From Candidatus Halomonas stercoripullorum (GTDB lineage: Bacteria; Pseudomonadota; Gammaproteobacteria; Pseudomonadales; Halomonadaceae): a DNA stretch of 13,888 nt. The notes under the pieces are model-generated. The model had not been told where the DNA came from. It made no database searches and saw nothing but the letters and a program-made list of their open reading frames with translations. Positions within the stretch are counted from its first letter, which is position 1, and each line of letters opens with the position of its first letter. The stretch spans positions 1 through 13,888 of the forward strand of contig DXFC01000040.1 of NCBI GenBank assembly GCA_019114645.1, written 5' to 3'. Made by a program: the position numbers and the translations under genes. Shown here piece by piece: positions 1 to 7,431 of the stretch.

Positions 1-1035
1 GATATCGCCTGGGAGGCGTTCAAGGCCGGGGTGATGGACTACCGCATCGATGCCCGAGCGGCCACCTGGGCCATTGGTTATGACTTTCCGGCCTATCGTG
101 ATGGCTTGGTCAAGCGCATCACGGTACCTGATGGTCATCCCGCGCGGATGCAGGCCTTTGTCTTTAATTTACGCGAGGAGAAGTTCCAGGACCCCCGGGT
201 GCGCGAGGCGCTAAACCTGACCTTCGACTTTCCGTGGCTGAACGCCAATTTGTTCTACGATGCCTATCGACGCACGGAAAGCTTTTTCCAGAATTCGGAG
301 ATGGCGGCCCAGGGTTTGCCCAGCGAAAGCGAACTGGCCCTGCTTGAGCCCTATCGTGATGCGTTGCCTCCACAGGTTTTTGACCGCCCCGTGCCCATCG
401 ATCATCCTACCGATTCCCGTGAGCGGTTGCGGCTGGCCTATGACCTGCTGCTCGAGGCGGGCTACGAGGTGCGTGACGGTACCCTGGTACATGAAGAAAC
501 TGGCCGCCCGCTTTCCGTCGAGGTGATGCTTTTTGATAGCGGACTGGAGCGTGTGGTACAGCCGATGCTGCGCAACATGTCGCGCTTGGGTATTCAGGGA
601 CAGCTGCGTATCGTCGATATCAACCAGTACCTGAACCGGCTGCGTAGCTTCGACTTCGAGATAATTACAGGGCAGTTTCCTCAATCCAACAACCCTGGTA
701 ATGAACAGCGGGAATTCTGGACGAGTCCCTTTGCCGAGGTACCGCAAAGCCGTAACTTGATGGGGTTGGCGAACCCGGCGGTGGACGCCTTGGTCGAGCA
801 ACTGATCGCCGCCGGCAGTCGCGAAGAGCTCAACACGATCACCCGCGCCCTGGATCGTGTGCTGCTTTGGCAGTTCATCACCATCCCCCACTATCATTCG
901 GGTGAAACGCGCCTGGCGGTATGGGATAAATTCGGTTATCCGCAACCTTTCCCTGAATACGGGTTTGACCTTGCCGCCTGGTGGGTAGATACCGAACGTG
1001 AGGCGGACATTAATCGCCGCCTGCGTCGCCGCTAA
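1..1035 (+). CDS. yejA: YejA-like periplasmic peptide-binding protein (ABC importer), 5' end missing
   Basis: This is the C-terminal part of a family 5 extracellular solute-binding protein (SBP_bac_5). The frame is open from base 1, so the start codon and signal peptide lie upstream of the window; about 344 residues are visible, against roughly 600 for the full family. Recognisable YejA-type stretches are the segment with YRRTESFFQNSEMAAQGLPS, then ALLEPYRD, and later the NEQREFWTS motif. The protein should bind oligopeptides in the periplasm and deliver them to YejB/YejE. It ends in TAA 29 bases before yejB. A run of seven T follows the stop, but no stem sits directly before it, so I do not call a terminator. 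The assignment is strengthened by the downstream yejB-yejE-yejF order, which matches the Escherichia coli operon. Substrate specificity cannot be read from the sequence. Confidence 0.92.
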   Translation, partial: DIAWEAFKAGVMDYRIDARAATWAIGYDFPAYRDGLVKRITVPDGHPARMQAFVFNLREEKFQDPRVREALNLTFDFPWLNANLFYDAYRRTESFFQNSEMAAQGLPSESELALLEPYRDALPPQVFDRPVPIDHPTDSRERLRLAYDLLLEAGYEVRDGTLVHEETGRPLSVEVMLFDSGLERVVQPMLRNMSRLGIQGQLRIVDINQYLNRLRSFDFEIITGQFPQSNNPGNEQREFWTSPFAEVPQSRNLMGLANPAVDALVEQLIAAGSREELNTITRALDRVLLWQFITIPHYHSGETRLAVWDKFGYPQPFPEYGFDLAAWWVDTEREADINRRLRRR

Positions 1036-1064
1036 TTTTTTTAACGCCTAAGGATGACCTTATC

Positions 1065-2138
1065 GTGAGCCGTTACATCCTGCGCCGATTACTGCTGATG
1101 GTCCCGACACTGATCGGTATCATGCTGCTGAATTTTATTATTGTGCAGGCGGCGCCGGGCGGCCCCATCGACCAGATGCTGGCCCGCTTCGAGGGCATGG
1201 ATGCCATGGCCAGTACCCGCCTGGATTCAGGCGGTGGCGATGTAGTCGTACATGATGAGTCACGTGGAGCGCGGGGCATTGATCCCCGCTTTATCGAGCA
1301 GCTGGAGCAGCAGTTCGGTTTCGATAAGCCGGCCCACGAGCGGTTTTTCACCATGCTGCGTGACTACGCCACTTTTGACTTCGGCAACAGTTTCTTTCGT
1401 GACCGGCCCGTTGTCGAATTGATGATAGAGCGTCTGCCCGTTTCGATATCTCTGGGCCTATGGACCACCCTGCTGGTCTACTTGATCTCGATTCCGCTGG
1501 GCATTCGCAAGGCGTTGCGCCATGGCTCGCGTTTCGACGTCTGGACTTCGGGTCTGGTGATTCTCGGTTACGCGATCCCCGGTTTCCTGTTCGCTATTCT
1601 GTTGATCGTGCTTTTTGCTGGCGGCAGTTACTGGGATCTGTTCCCCCTGCGTGGCCTCACGTCACCCGATTTTTCCGAGCTGAGCACCTGGGGGAAGATC
1701 AAGGATTACTTCTGGCATATCACACTGCCGGTCATTGCCCTGACCATCGGCAGTTTTGCCACGCTAACCATGCTGACCAAAAACAGCTTTCTTGACGAGA
1801 TTCACAAGCAGTATGTGCTGACGGCCCGTGCCAAGGGGGCCAGCGAGCAGCGCATCCTTTATGGCCACGTCTTTCGTAATGCCATGTTGATCATTATTGC
1901 CGGGCTGCCGGGTGCGTTGATCACCATCTTTTTCACCGGCTCGCTGCTGATCGAAGTGATCTTCTCGCTGGAAGGACTCGGCCTGCTCGGTTTTGAAGCC
2001 GTGATGCAGCGGGATTACCCGGTGATTTTTGGTACGTTATTTCTGTACACATTGATTGGCCTGCTGCTCAAGCTGATCTCGGACCTGACCTATGTCTGGG
2101 TCGATCCCCGCATCGATTTCGAGACACGGGAGTCCTGA
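1065..2138 (+). CDS. yejB: YejB, peptide ABC transporter inner-membrane permease
   Basis: This 357-residue integral membrane protein belongs to the binding-protein-dependent transport family (BPD_transp_1, DppB/OppB type). It starts at GTG 1065, preceded by TAAGGA at 1049-1054 with 10 bases of spacing, which decides the start. The first membrane helix is about residues 9-29, followed by a long periplasmic segment (about 30-125) typical of DppB-type permeases, then further helices up to the C-terminus. The cytoplasmic EAA loop that docks with the ATPase is at about residues 249-274 (TARAKGASEQRILYGHVFRN). Length is close to the E. coli protein. It should form the translocation pore with YejE. 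Only three bases separate its TGA from the yejE start, so the two are co-transcribed and probably translationally linked. Confidence 0.95.
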   Translation: MSRYILRRLLLMVPTLIGIMLLNFIIVQAAPGGPIDQMLARFEGMDAMASTRLDSGGGDVVVHDESRGARGIDPRFIEQLEQQFGFDKPAHERFFTMLRDYATFDFGNSFFRDRPVVELMIERLPVSISLGLWTTLLVYLISIPLGIRKALRHGSRFDVWTSGLVILGYAIPGFLFAILLIVLFAGGSYWDLFPLRGLTSPDFSELSTWGKIKDYFWHITLPVIALTIGSFATLTMLTKNSFLDEIHKQYVLTARAKGASEQRILYGHVFRNAMLIIIAGLPGALITIFFTGSLLIEVIFSLEGLGLLGFEAVMQRDYPVIFGTLFLYTLIGLLLKLISDLTYVWVDPRIDFETRES

Positions 2139-2141
2139 GCG

Positions 2142-3227
2142 ATGATATCGACCCTTCTGCCTAAACTCTCGCCCATTACGCGTCGGCGTATTGCCGTGTT
2201 CCGCGGCAACCGGCGTGCCACGGTCTCGCTGTGGCTGTTTCTTGCGCTGTTTGTGCTTAGCTTGGGAGCCGAACTGATCGCCAATGACAAACCGCTGGTG
2301 TTGAAGTATGACGGTGAGTGGTATGTACCCTTGCTGGTGGATTATCCGGAAACCGAATTCGGCGGTTTTCTACCCACCTGGACGGACTACCACGATCCCT
2401 TTATTCGTCAGCAACTCGAAGAGAACGGCTGGGCCCTGTGGCCGCTGATTCCCTACTCTTACCAGACCCTGGACATGCAGATGTCTCGCCCTTCGCCGGC
2501 GCCCCCTGATTCACGTCACTGGCTGGGAACGGATGACCAGGGACGTGATGTATTGGCGCGGGTTATCTACGGCTTTCGGCTCTCGGTGATATTTGCCCTG
2601 GTATTGACGGGTGGCTCGCTGGTGATGGGCGTGCTGATTGGCGGCGTGCAGGGCTATTTTGGTGGCAAGACCGATTTGATCGGGCAGCGTGTCACCGAAA
2701 TCTGGTCCGGCCTGCCGGTGCTGTTCCTGTTGATCGTACTGGCGAGCTTTGTGCAGCCCGGTTTCTGGTGGTTATTAGGCATCATGCTGCTGTTTTCCTG
2801 GCTCGGCCTGGTCGATGTGGTACGGGCGGAGTTTCTGCGTGCCAGAAACCTGGAGTACGTACGGGCCGCCAGGGCGATGGGCTTGCCGTCCCGCTTGATC
2901 ATGTGGCGCCATGTTCTGCCCAATGCCATGGTCGCCACCCTGACCTTCATCCCCTTTTTGTTCACTGGGGCAATTACAACCCTGACGTCGCTGGATTTTC
3001 TCGGTTTCGGCTTGCCACCGGGCTCACCCTCGCTGGGCGAGCTGGTGGCGCAGGGCAAGAATAACCTGCATGCGCCCTGGCTGGGCATCACCGCTTTCGT
3101 CAGTCTTTCTCTGATGCTGTCACTGCTGGTGTTCATTGGGGAGGGGCTGCGTGATGCATTCGATCCACGCCATATCCAGCACGCTCCCAGCGCGACTCCA
3201 TTGACCAGGACCCAGCCCAATGTCTGA
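2142..3227 (+). CDS. yejE: YejE, peptide ABC transporter inner-membrane permease
   Basis: This 361-residue DppC/OppC-type permease is the partner of YejB. It has an N-terminal cytoplasmic segment, a first helix at about residues 28-47, then an extended periplasmic region of some 80 residues containing the YejE-like FGGFLPTWTDYHDPF stretch. The DppC-type motif HWLGTDDQGRDVLARVIYG lies at 126-144, followed by the remaining helices. The EAA loop is at about 236-262 (EYVRAARAMGLPSRLIMWRH). GGAG at 2129-2132 with nine bases of spacing supports the ATG start. The C-terminal tail after about residue 340 is hydrophilic. The gene overlaps yejF by eight bases. The family assignment is firm; the imported peptides are unknown. 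Confidence 0.95.
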   Translation: MISTLLPKLSPITRRRIAVFRGNRRATVSLWLFLALFVLSLGAELIANDKPLVLKYDGEWYVPLLVDYPETEFGGFLPTWTDYHDPFIRQQLEENGWALWPLIPYSYQTLDMQMSRPSPAPPDSRHWLGTDDQGRDVLARVIYGFRLSVIFALVLTGGSLVMGVLIGGVQGYFGGKTDLIGQRVTEIWSGLPVLFLLIVLASFVQPGFWWLLGIMLLFSWLGLVDVVRAEFLRARNLEYVRAARAMGLPSRLIMWRHVLPNAMVATLTFIPFLFTGAITTLTSLDFLGFGLPPGSPSLGELVAQGKNNLHAPWLGITAFVSLSLMLSLLVFIGEGLRDAFDPRHIQHAPSATPLTRTQPNV

Positions 3228-4815
3228 ACACTCTTCTTCTCCTCTGCTGCGGCTCGACAAGCTGTCAATCAGCTTTGGTGACACGCCGGTCGTCAATGAG
3301 TTGTCGCTGGAAGTCCGTCGTGGCGAGACCCTGGCCCTGGTGGGTGAGTCTGGTTCGGGAAAATCGGTTTCAGCCCTGGGTGCGATGAACCTGTTGCCCA
3401 GCAACGCACACATAGGCGGCGAGCGCTGGTTTGGCGATATTGAGCTGGGCACGTTACGCAAACGCGACTGGCTGGGCCTACGCGGCGGGCGCGTTGGCTT
3501 CATTTTTCAGGAGCCAATGACATCGCTCAATCCTTTGCATACGGTGGCCAAGCAGATTGGCGAAACACTGCGCCTGCATCAGGGATTATCAGGAAGGGCC
3601 GCCCGGGAGCGCACGCGTACACTACTTGAACAGGTCAGGTTACCGCGGGTTGACGAGTTGCTCGATGCCTGGCCCCACCAGCTTTCTGGTGGACAGCGCC
3701 AGCGCGTGATGATCGCCATGGCCATTGCCAACGATCCCCAGCTATTGATTGCCGATGAGCCCACCACCGCGCTTGATGTCACCGTTCAGCAAGAGATTCT
3801 GGCTCTGCTCGCTGAACTGCGTGATCGTCATGGCATGGGCATGCTGTTTATTACTCATGACCTGAATCTGGTGCGGCGCCATGCCGACCGGGTTTGCGTG
3901 CTCTATAACGGCGTGGAGCAGGAAACCGGCACGGTGGCCGAGGTTTTTACCACACCGCGCAGCCACTACACACGTACCCTTCTCGATGCCGAGCCCAGTG
4001 GTCGGCCTGCCCCCGTGCAGGATTCGGGGGTGCTGCTTGCTGCACGGGGTCTCACGGTGGCATTTCCACGTCCCAAGCAACTGTTAGGCAAGCGCCCGCC
4101 CCCTTTCGTGGCTGTTGAGCCTCTTGATCTCCACCTGAGCCGCGGTGAAACGCTGGGGGTCGTGGGTGAGTCCGGTTCGGGCAAGACAACTCTGGCCCTG
4201 GCATTGCTGCGCCTGGTGGAGAGCCAGGGTGAAATCGAGCTTGAGGGTGAACGCCTGGACCGGCTTACGGGGAACCGCTTGCGCCAGCAGCGTCGCCGTA
4301 TTCAGATGGTATTTCAGGACCCCTACGGTTCGCTCTCGCCGCGTATGCCGGTGGCAGACATCATCAGTGAAGGGCTTCGCTTTCACTATCCGGAGCTCAC
4401 CGAAGTACAGGTCCAGGATCGGGTCAGTGCCGTTATTCGCGAGGTAGGCCTGCCGGCAGATTGTGCGGCGCGTTATCCTCATGAATTTTCAGGCGGGCAG
4501 CGCCAGCGGATTGCCGTGGCACGGGCACTGATCCTGGAACCGGACCTGGTAGTGCTAGATGAACCGACTTCAGCGCTCGACCGTACCGTACAGAAACAGT
4601 TGGTCGAGCTGCTGCGTGACCTGCAGGCCCGGCGTGGCTTGAGCTACCTGTTCATCAGCCACGATCTGGCTGTGATTCGTGCCATGGCGCACCGCGTCAT
4701 GGTACTGAAAGACGGCGCGGTAGTGGAACAAGGCGAGTGCCAGGCCCTGCTGGCTGCACCCGCCACCGCGTATACGCAGGCGCTGGTTAAAGCTGCTGGT
4801 TTGATGACTTTTTGA
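3220..4815 (+). CDS. yejF: YejF, fused double ATP-binding subunit of peptide ABC transporter
   Basis: This 531-residue cytoplasmic protein carries two complete ABC ATPase domains, so one polypeptide energises the YejB/YejE pore. Domain 1 has Walker A GESGSGKS at 42-49, signature LSGGQ at 155-159, Walker B LLIADE at 175-180 and switch histidine H213. Domain 2 has Walker A GESGSGKT at 316-323, signature FSGGQ at 423-427, Walker B VVLDEP at 444-449 and H481. All catalytic motifs are intact in both halves, so both sites look active. The start ATG lies inside the end of yejE, preceded by CAGGA at 3206-3210. This is the last gene of the operon. The 55 bases that follow, up to the convergent rsuA stop, contain no clear terminator hairpin. 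Confidence 0.96.
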   Translation: MSEHSSSPLLRLDKLSISFGDTPVVNELSLEVRRGETLALVGESGSGKSVSALGAMNLLPSNAHIGGERWFGDIELGTLRKRDWLGLRGGRVGFIFQEPMTSLNPLHTVAKQIGETLRLHQGLSGRAARERTRTLLEQVRLPRVDELLDAWPHQLSGGQRQRVMIAMAIANDPQLLIADEPTTALDVTVQQEILALLAELRDRHGMGMLFITHDLNLVRRHADRVCVLYNGVEQETGTVAEVFTTPRSHYTRTLLDAEPSGRPAPVQDSGVLLAARGLTVAFPRPKQLLGKRPPPFVAVEPLDLHLSRGETLGVVGESGSGKTTLALALLRLVESQGEIELEGERLDRLTGNRLRQQRRRIQMVFQDPYGSLSPRMPVADIISEGLRFHYPELTEVQVQDRVSAVIREVGLPADCAARYPHEFSGGQRQRIAVARALILEPDLVVLDEPTSALDRTVQKQLVELLRDLQARRGLSYLFISHDLAVIRAMAHRVMVLKDGAVVEQGECQALLAAPATAYTQALVKAAGLMTF

Positions 4816-4870
4816 ACGTTAGCGCCAAGGCATGGGATTGTTTGCCAATAATGGAAGATAACGGTATAAA

Positions 4871-5569
4871 TTAGAAGGCGATAATCTCCTCATCACGAAG
4901 TTCGCGCCATTGGCCTTGTTCCAGCCCGCCCAACTCGAGCGGGCCTACTGAGTGCCTGTGCAATGCCACTACCCGGTTACCCAGGGCGGCGAACATGCGC
5001 TTGACCTGATGGTAGCGTCCTTCATGAATCGTCAGTTCAGCGGTGTGGCTATCTTGCATGGCGAGCTTGGCCGGCAAGGTCGGCTTCTCTTCCCCTTCCA
5101 GCAGTATGCCCTCGGCAAAACGCTCGACAGCCTGGGTTAGCGCCTCCCCCGCCAACGGGTCAGCCAGAGTCGCATGGTAGACTTTGGGGCAGCGCCGGCG
5201 TGGCGAGGTGATACGGTGTGACCATTGACCGTCATCCGTCAGCAGGACCAGGCCGGTGGTATCGACATCCAGCCGTCCTACGACCTGCAGCCGTTCAGGT
5301 CTGGGCAGATCGATCAGGTCCACCGCCCGGGGATAGAGCCCGCGACGCGCACTGCACTCGACATCCACCGGCTTATGCAACATCACGTAGCGCAGGCCAA
5401 CCAGCTCCAGTCGTTGCCCTTGCCACTCAACACGGTCAGTCGGCGCTACCTGGGTGGCGGCCTGCTTGATCCTGACGCCATTGACATTGACCTCACCCCG
5501 TTGCACGGCGCGCTTTGCCAGACTACGGGTCAACTCCGTGGTCTCTGCCAGAAAACGATCCAGACGCAT
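4871..5569 (-). CDS. rsuA: RsuA, 16S rRNA pseudouridine(516) synthase
   Basis: This 232-residue RNA-modifying enzyme converts a specific uridine of 16S rRNA (U516 in E. coli numbering) to pseudouridine during small-subunit assembly. An S4 RNA-binding domain occupies about residues 1-55 (RLDRFLAE, then RGEVNVNG). The synthase domain follows, with GRLDVDTTGL at 98-107; the expected catalytic aspartate is D101. TDDGQWSHRITSPRRRCPKVY and EGRYHQVKRMFAALGNRV are close to the RsuA form rather than RluB, RluE or RluF. The start overlaps the yafV stop by one base (TGATG) and has GGAG at 5580-5583 with 10 bases of spacing, so translation is probably coupled to yafV while also having its own ribosome site. 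Length equals that of typical RsuA. Confidence 0.95.
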   Translation of the reverse strand: MRLDRFLAETTELTRSLAKRAVQRGEVNVNGVRIKQAATQVAPTDRVEWQGQRLELVGLRYVMLHKPVDVECSARRGLYPRAVDLIDLPRPERLQVVGRLDVDTTGLVLLTDDGQWSHRITSPRRRCPKVYHATLADPLAGEALTQAVERFAEGILLEGEEKPTLPAKLAMQDSHTAELTIHEGRYHQVKRMFAALGNRVVALHRHSVGPLELGGLEQGQWRELRDEEIIAF

Positions 5570-6384
5570 CAGAACCCGACTCCATCAGAAAGTGTAAAGT
5601 GGTCAGCGTCACGCCAGGCCGGAAAGGCTTCACGGAAGGCATCCAGATCGGCCCGCGATAGTGTGCCAGTCTTGGTGAAGGCCATTCCTGGCGGCTCGTC
5701 AATCAAGGCTTCACCTTTATGGTTTACCAGCATGGAGTCACCCGAATAGCGCATGCCATTGGCATCCTCTCCAACACGGTTGACACCGATCACCGGACAC
5801 AGATTTTCGATGGCCCGCGCCTGCAGCAGTATCCGCCATGGGTGGCGTCTGGGTTCCGGCCAGTTGGCGACGCACAGGATGGCGTCATACTCGAAATGCT
5901 CTTCCGGGCCGGGATTCTGCCGCAGCCACACGGGAAAGCGCAGGTCATAGCAAACGGACAGAAGAATGCGAAAGCCCTTGAGGGTGGTAATCACCCGATC
6001 GTGTCCCATGGCATAACGCTTGTGCTCACCGGACATGCGAAACAGGTGGCGCTTGTCATAATGAACAAGGCTGCCGTCCGGTCGCGCCCAGATCAGACGG
6101 TTGAGGTACTCGCCGGCCTCAACAACCGCCACGCTACCCGTGACCACGCAGTTTCGTTGGCGCGCCTGGTCGAGCAACCAGGCCACAGCGGGACTTTCCG
6201 CCATGGGCTCGGCCATTTCGCGTGAATTCATGGTAAAACCGGTAGAGAACATCTCGGGCAACACGATGAGATCGGTAGTGCCACCATCGAGATCACCCAG
6301 CTGTTGTTCGAGCAGCTTGCAGTTGGCATCGGGATCTTCCCAACGCAAGTCGCACTGAACCAGGGTGGTGCGTAGATCATTCAT
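5569..6384 (-). CDS. yafV: YafV-type omega-amidase (nitrilase superfamily, Nit2-like)
   Basis: This 271-residue C-N hydrolase has the nitrilase-superfamily triad: E44 in VLPEMF, K111 in YDKRHLF and C145 in VCYDLRFPVW. Further YafV-like stretches are ANWPEPRRHPW, QARAIENL and, near the C-terminus, FPAWRDADHF. Members with this pattern act as omega-amidases on 2-oxoglutaramate or 2-oxosuccinamate, the amides left when glutamine or asparagine transaminases work, including in methionine salvage. The activity here is inferred from the family. The protein should be cytoplasmic; no signal peptide is visible. The ATG at 6384 follows AAGAGA very closely, a poor ribosome site, but no in-frame alternative start lies directly upstream. 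A second ATG four bases downstream is out of frame. rsuA follows with a one-base overlap. Confidence 0.92.
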   Translation of the reverse strand: MNDLRTTLVQCDLRWEDPDANCKLLEQQLGDLDGGTTDLIVLPEMFSTGFTMNSREMAEPMAESPAVAWLLDQARQRNCVVTGSVAVVEAGEYLNRLIWARPDGSLVHYDKRHLFRMSGEHKRYAMGHDRVITTLKGFRILLSVCYDLRFPVWLRQNPGPEEHFEYDAILCVANWPEPRRHPWRILLQARAIENLCPVIGVNRVGEDANGMRYSGDSMLVNHKGEALIDEPPGMAFTKTGTLSRADLDAFREAFPAWRDADHFTLSDGVGF

Positions 6385-6399
6385 TCTCTTTGACTCAAA

Positions 6400-6413
6400 A
6401 TGTTGGGCAACAT
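6400..6413. promoter_or_regulatory. Possible operator: 6-bp inverted repeat between yafV and rarD
   Basis: ATGTTG and CAACAT form a perfect dyad separated by GG, placed 16 bases upstream of the yafV start and 56 bases before the preferred rarD start. This is the only obvious symmetric element in the short divergent gap, so it could be a regulator site for one or both genes. It also covers the alternative rarD ATG at 6400. No regulator is known to me for this exact motif; a six-base dyad can arise by chance. Confidence 0.25.
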
Positions 6414-6468
6414 CATCAGCCTAACCCAGACAAACTGTGGCGTCAGCCATCACTTTTGGATCCCATCG

Positions 6469-7377
6469 ATGACCAGCAAGTCAAATGACTCCGAGACAAT
6501 ACGCGGCATTGGGTTTGGCTTGACCGCCTATGCCATGTGGGGCTGCTTTCCCCTCTTCTTTGCGCTTTTCGAAGGCGTTCCCGCCTTTGAGGTTCTGGTC
6601 CATCGCATCCTCTGGTCGTGCGTGTTCCTCGTCGGCCTGGTAACGCTATTCAGACGCTGGGCACCGGTTCGAAGCGCCCTGGGTGAGCCCCGGCGCCTGG
6701 GCGCTGTGCTCGGTTGCGCTGTGCTCATCGCCGCCAACTGGGGGCTTTATATTTATGCCGTCGAGTCTCGTCAGGTACTGCAAGCAAGCCTGGGCTACTT
6801 TCTCACGCCCCTGGTCAATGTGGCGCTGGGCATGCTGGTGCTACGTGAAACCATGGCCGGACTACAGCGTATCGCCGTCGCCATTGCCGCCACCGCCATC
6901 GTGATACAGCTGGTTCTGCTGGGAGAGCTGCCCTGGATCAGCCTGACCCTGGCACTGACCTTTGGTACTTATGGCCTGCTGCGCAAGCAGGTGCCTCTCG
7001 ACGGGCTCTCGGGACTGCTGGTGGAAACGCTACTGTTACTGCCATTGGGGCTGATGGCTCTGGGCTGGCTCAGCCTTGCCGGTCTTTCGCATTTTCTGGC
7101 CGATTCCCGTACTACCGTACTGCTGATAGCCAGCGGTGTCGTTACCGCCCTGCCCTTGCTTGCGTTTGCCGGTGCGGCGCGGCGGCTGCGCCTCGCCACT
7201 CTTGGATTTCTGATGTATCTCAACCCGACCTTGCAATTCTTGATTGCACTGTGGGTGTTCAAGGAACCGCTGTCTGTGATTCAGCTAGGGACCTTTGTGC
7301 TGATCTGGGCCAGTCTTGTGCTCTACTCCTGGTCCGCCTGGAACGGCAGGGCACGCCCCTCCCAGGCCACTAGCTGA
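6469..7377 (+). CDS. rarD: RarD-type EamA/DMT family transporter
   Basis: This is an inner-membrane transporter of the drug/metabolite superfamily with about ten hydrophobic helices over 302 residues. The early AYAMWGCFPLFF, the EVLVHRILWS segment (41-50) and the stretch ANWGLYIYAVESRQVLQASL (89-108) followed by GYFLTPLVNVALG are RarD hallmarks. RarD was named from chloramphenicol-sensitivity studies; its physiological substrate is not established. I chose ATG 6469 because it gives a length close to E. coli RarD and has GGA eight bases upstream. The frame is open back to an ATG at 6400 (325 residues), but that adds a 23-residue non-family extension, lacks a ribosome site, and sits only 16 bases from the divergent yafV start. 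The gene stands alone and ends at the terminator at 7391-7427. Confidence 0.9.
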   Translation: MTSKSNDSETIRGIGFGLTAYAMWGCFPLFFALFEGVPAFEVLVHRILWSCVFLVGLVTLFRRWAPVRSALGEPRRLGAVLGCAVLIAANWGLYIYAVESRQVLQASLGYFLTPLVNVALGMLVLRETMAGLQRIAVAIAATAIVIQLVLLGELPWISLTLALTFGTYGLLRKQVPLDGLSGLLVETLLLLPLGLMALGWLSLAGLSHFLADSRTTVLLIASGVVTALPLLAFAGAARRLRLATLGFLMYLNPTLQFLIALWVFKEPLSVIQLGTFVLIWASLVLYSWSAWNGRARPSQATS

Positions 7378-7383
7378 TGACAA

Positions 7384-7427
7384 AACAAAAAAACCGCCCC
7401 ATCATTTGACTGGACGGTTTATTTTTG
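7384..7427. terminator. Bidirectional rho-independent terminator between rarD and metY
   Basis: AAACCGCCC (7391-7399) pairs with GGACGGTTT (7412-7420) with one mismatch and a loop of about 12 bases. On the plus strand the stem is followed by ATTTTTG. On the minus strand it is followed by a T-rich run, visible as A-rich sequence at 7382-7393 on the plus strand. The stem therefore can end transcription of both convergent genes: it lies just after the rarD stop and 12 bases beyond the metY stop. Confidence 0.85.
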
Positions 7428-7431
7428 ATTT

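Noticed and set aside
211..945. Long open frame of 244 codons on the minus strand opposite yejA
   Set aside because: It mirrors codon bias of the plus-strand gene, has no recognisable domain or ribosome site, and lies wholly within a well-supported gene.
1002..1042. GGCGG/CCGCC stem at the end of yejA followed by a run of seven T: possible attenuator between yejA and yejB
   Set aside because: The stem is inside the coding region and ends 14 bases before the T run, so it is not a canonical intrinsic terminator; the stem is only five base pairs.
2654..3268. Minus-strand open frame of 204 codons opposite yejE
   Set aside because: Ser/Arg/Pro-rich composition typical of an antisense shadow; yejE is clearly the coding frame.
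4816..4870. Search for a terminator in the convergent yejF/rsuA gap
   Set aside because: No stem of useful length with a T run on either strand; the AT-rich stretch near 4863-4873 is not promoter-like in context.
6400..6468. N-terminal extension of rarD by 23 residues from ATG 6400
   Set aside because: No ribosome site, no resemblance to the RarD N-terminus, and only 16 bases from the divergent yafV start.
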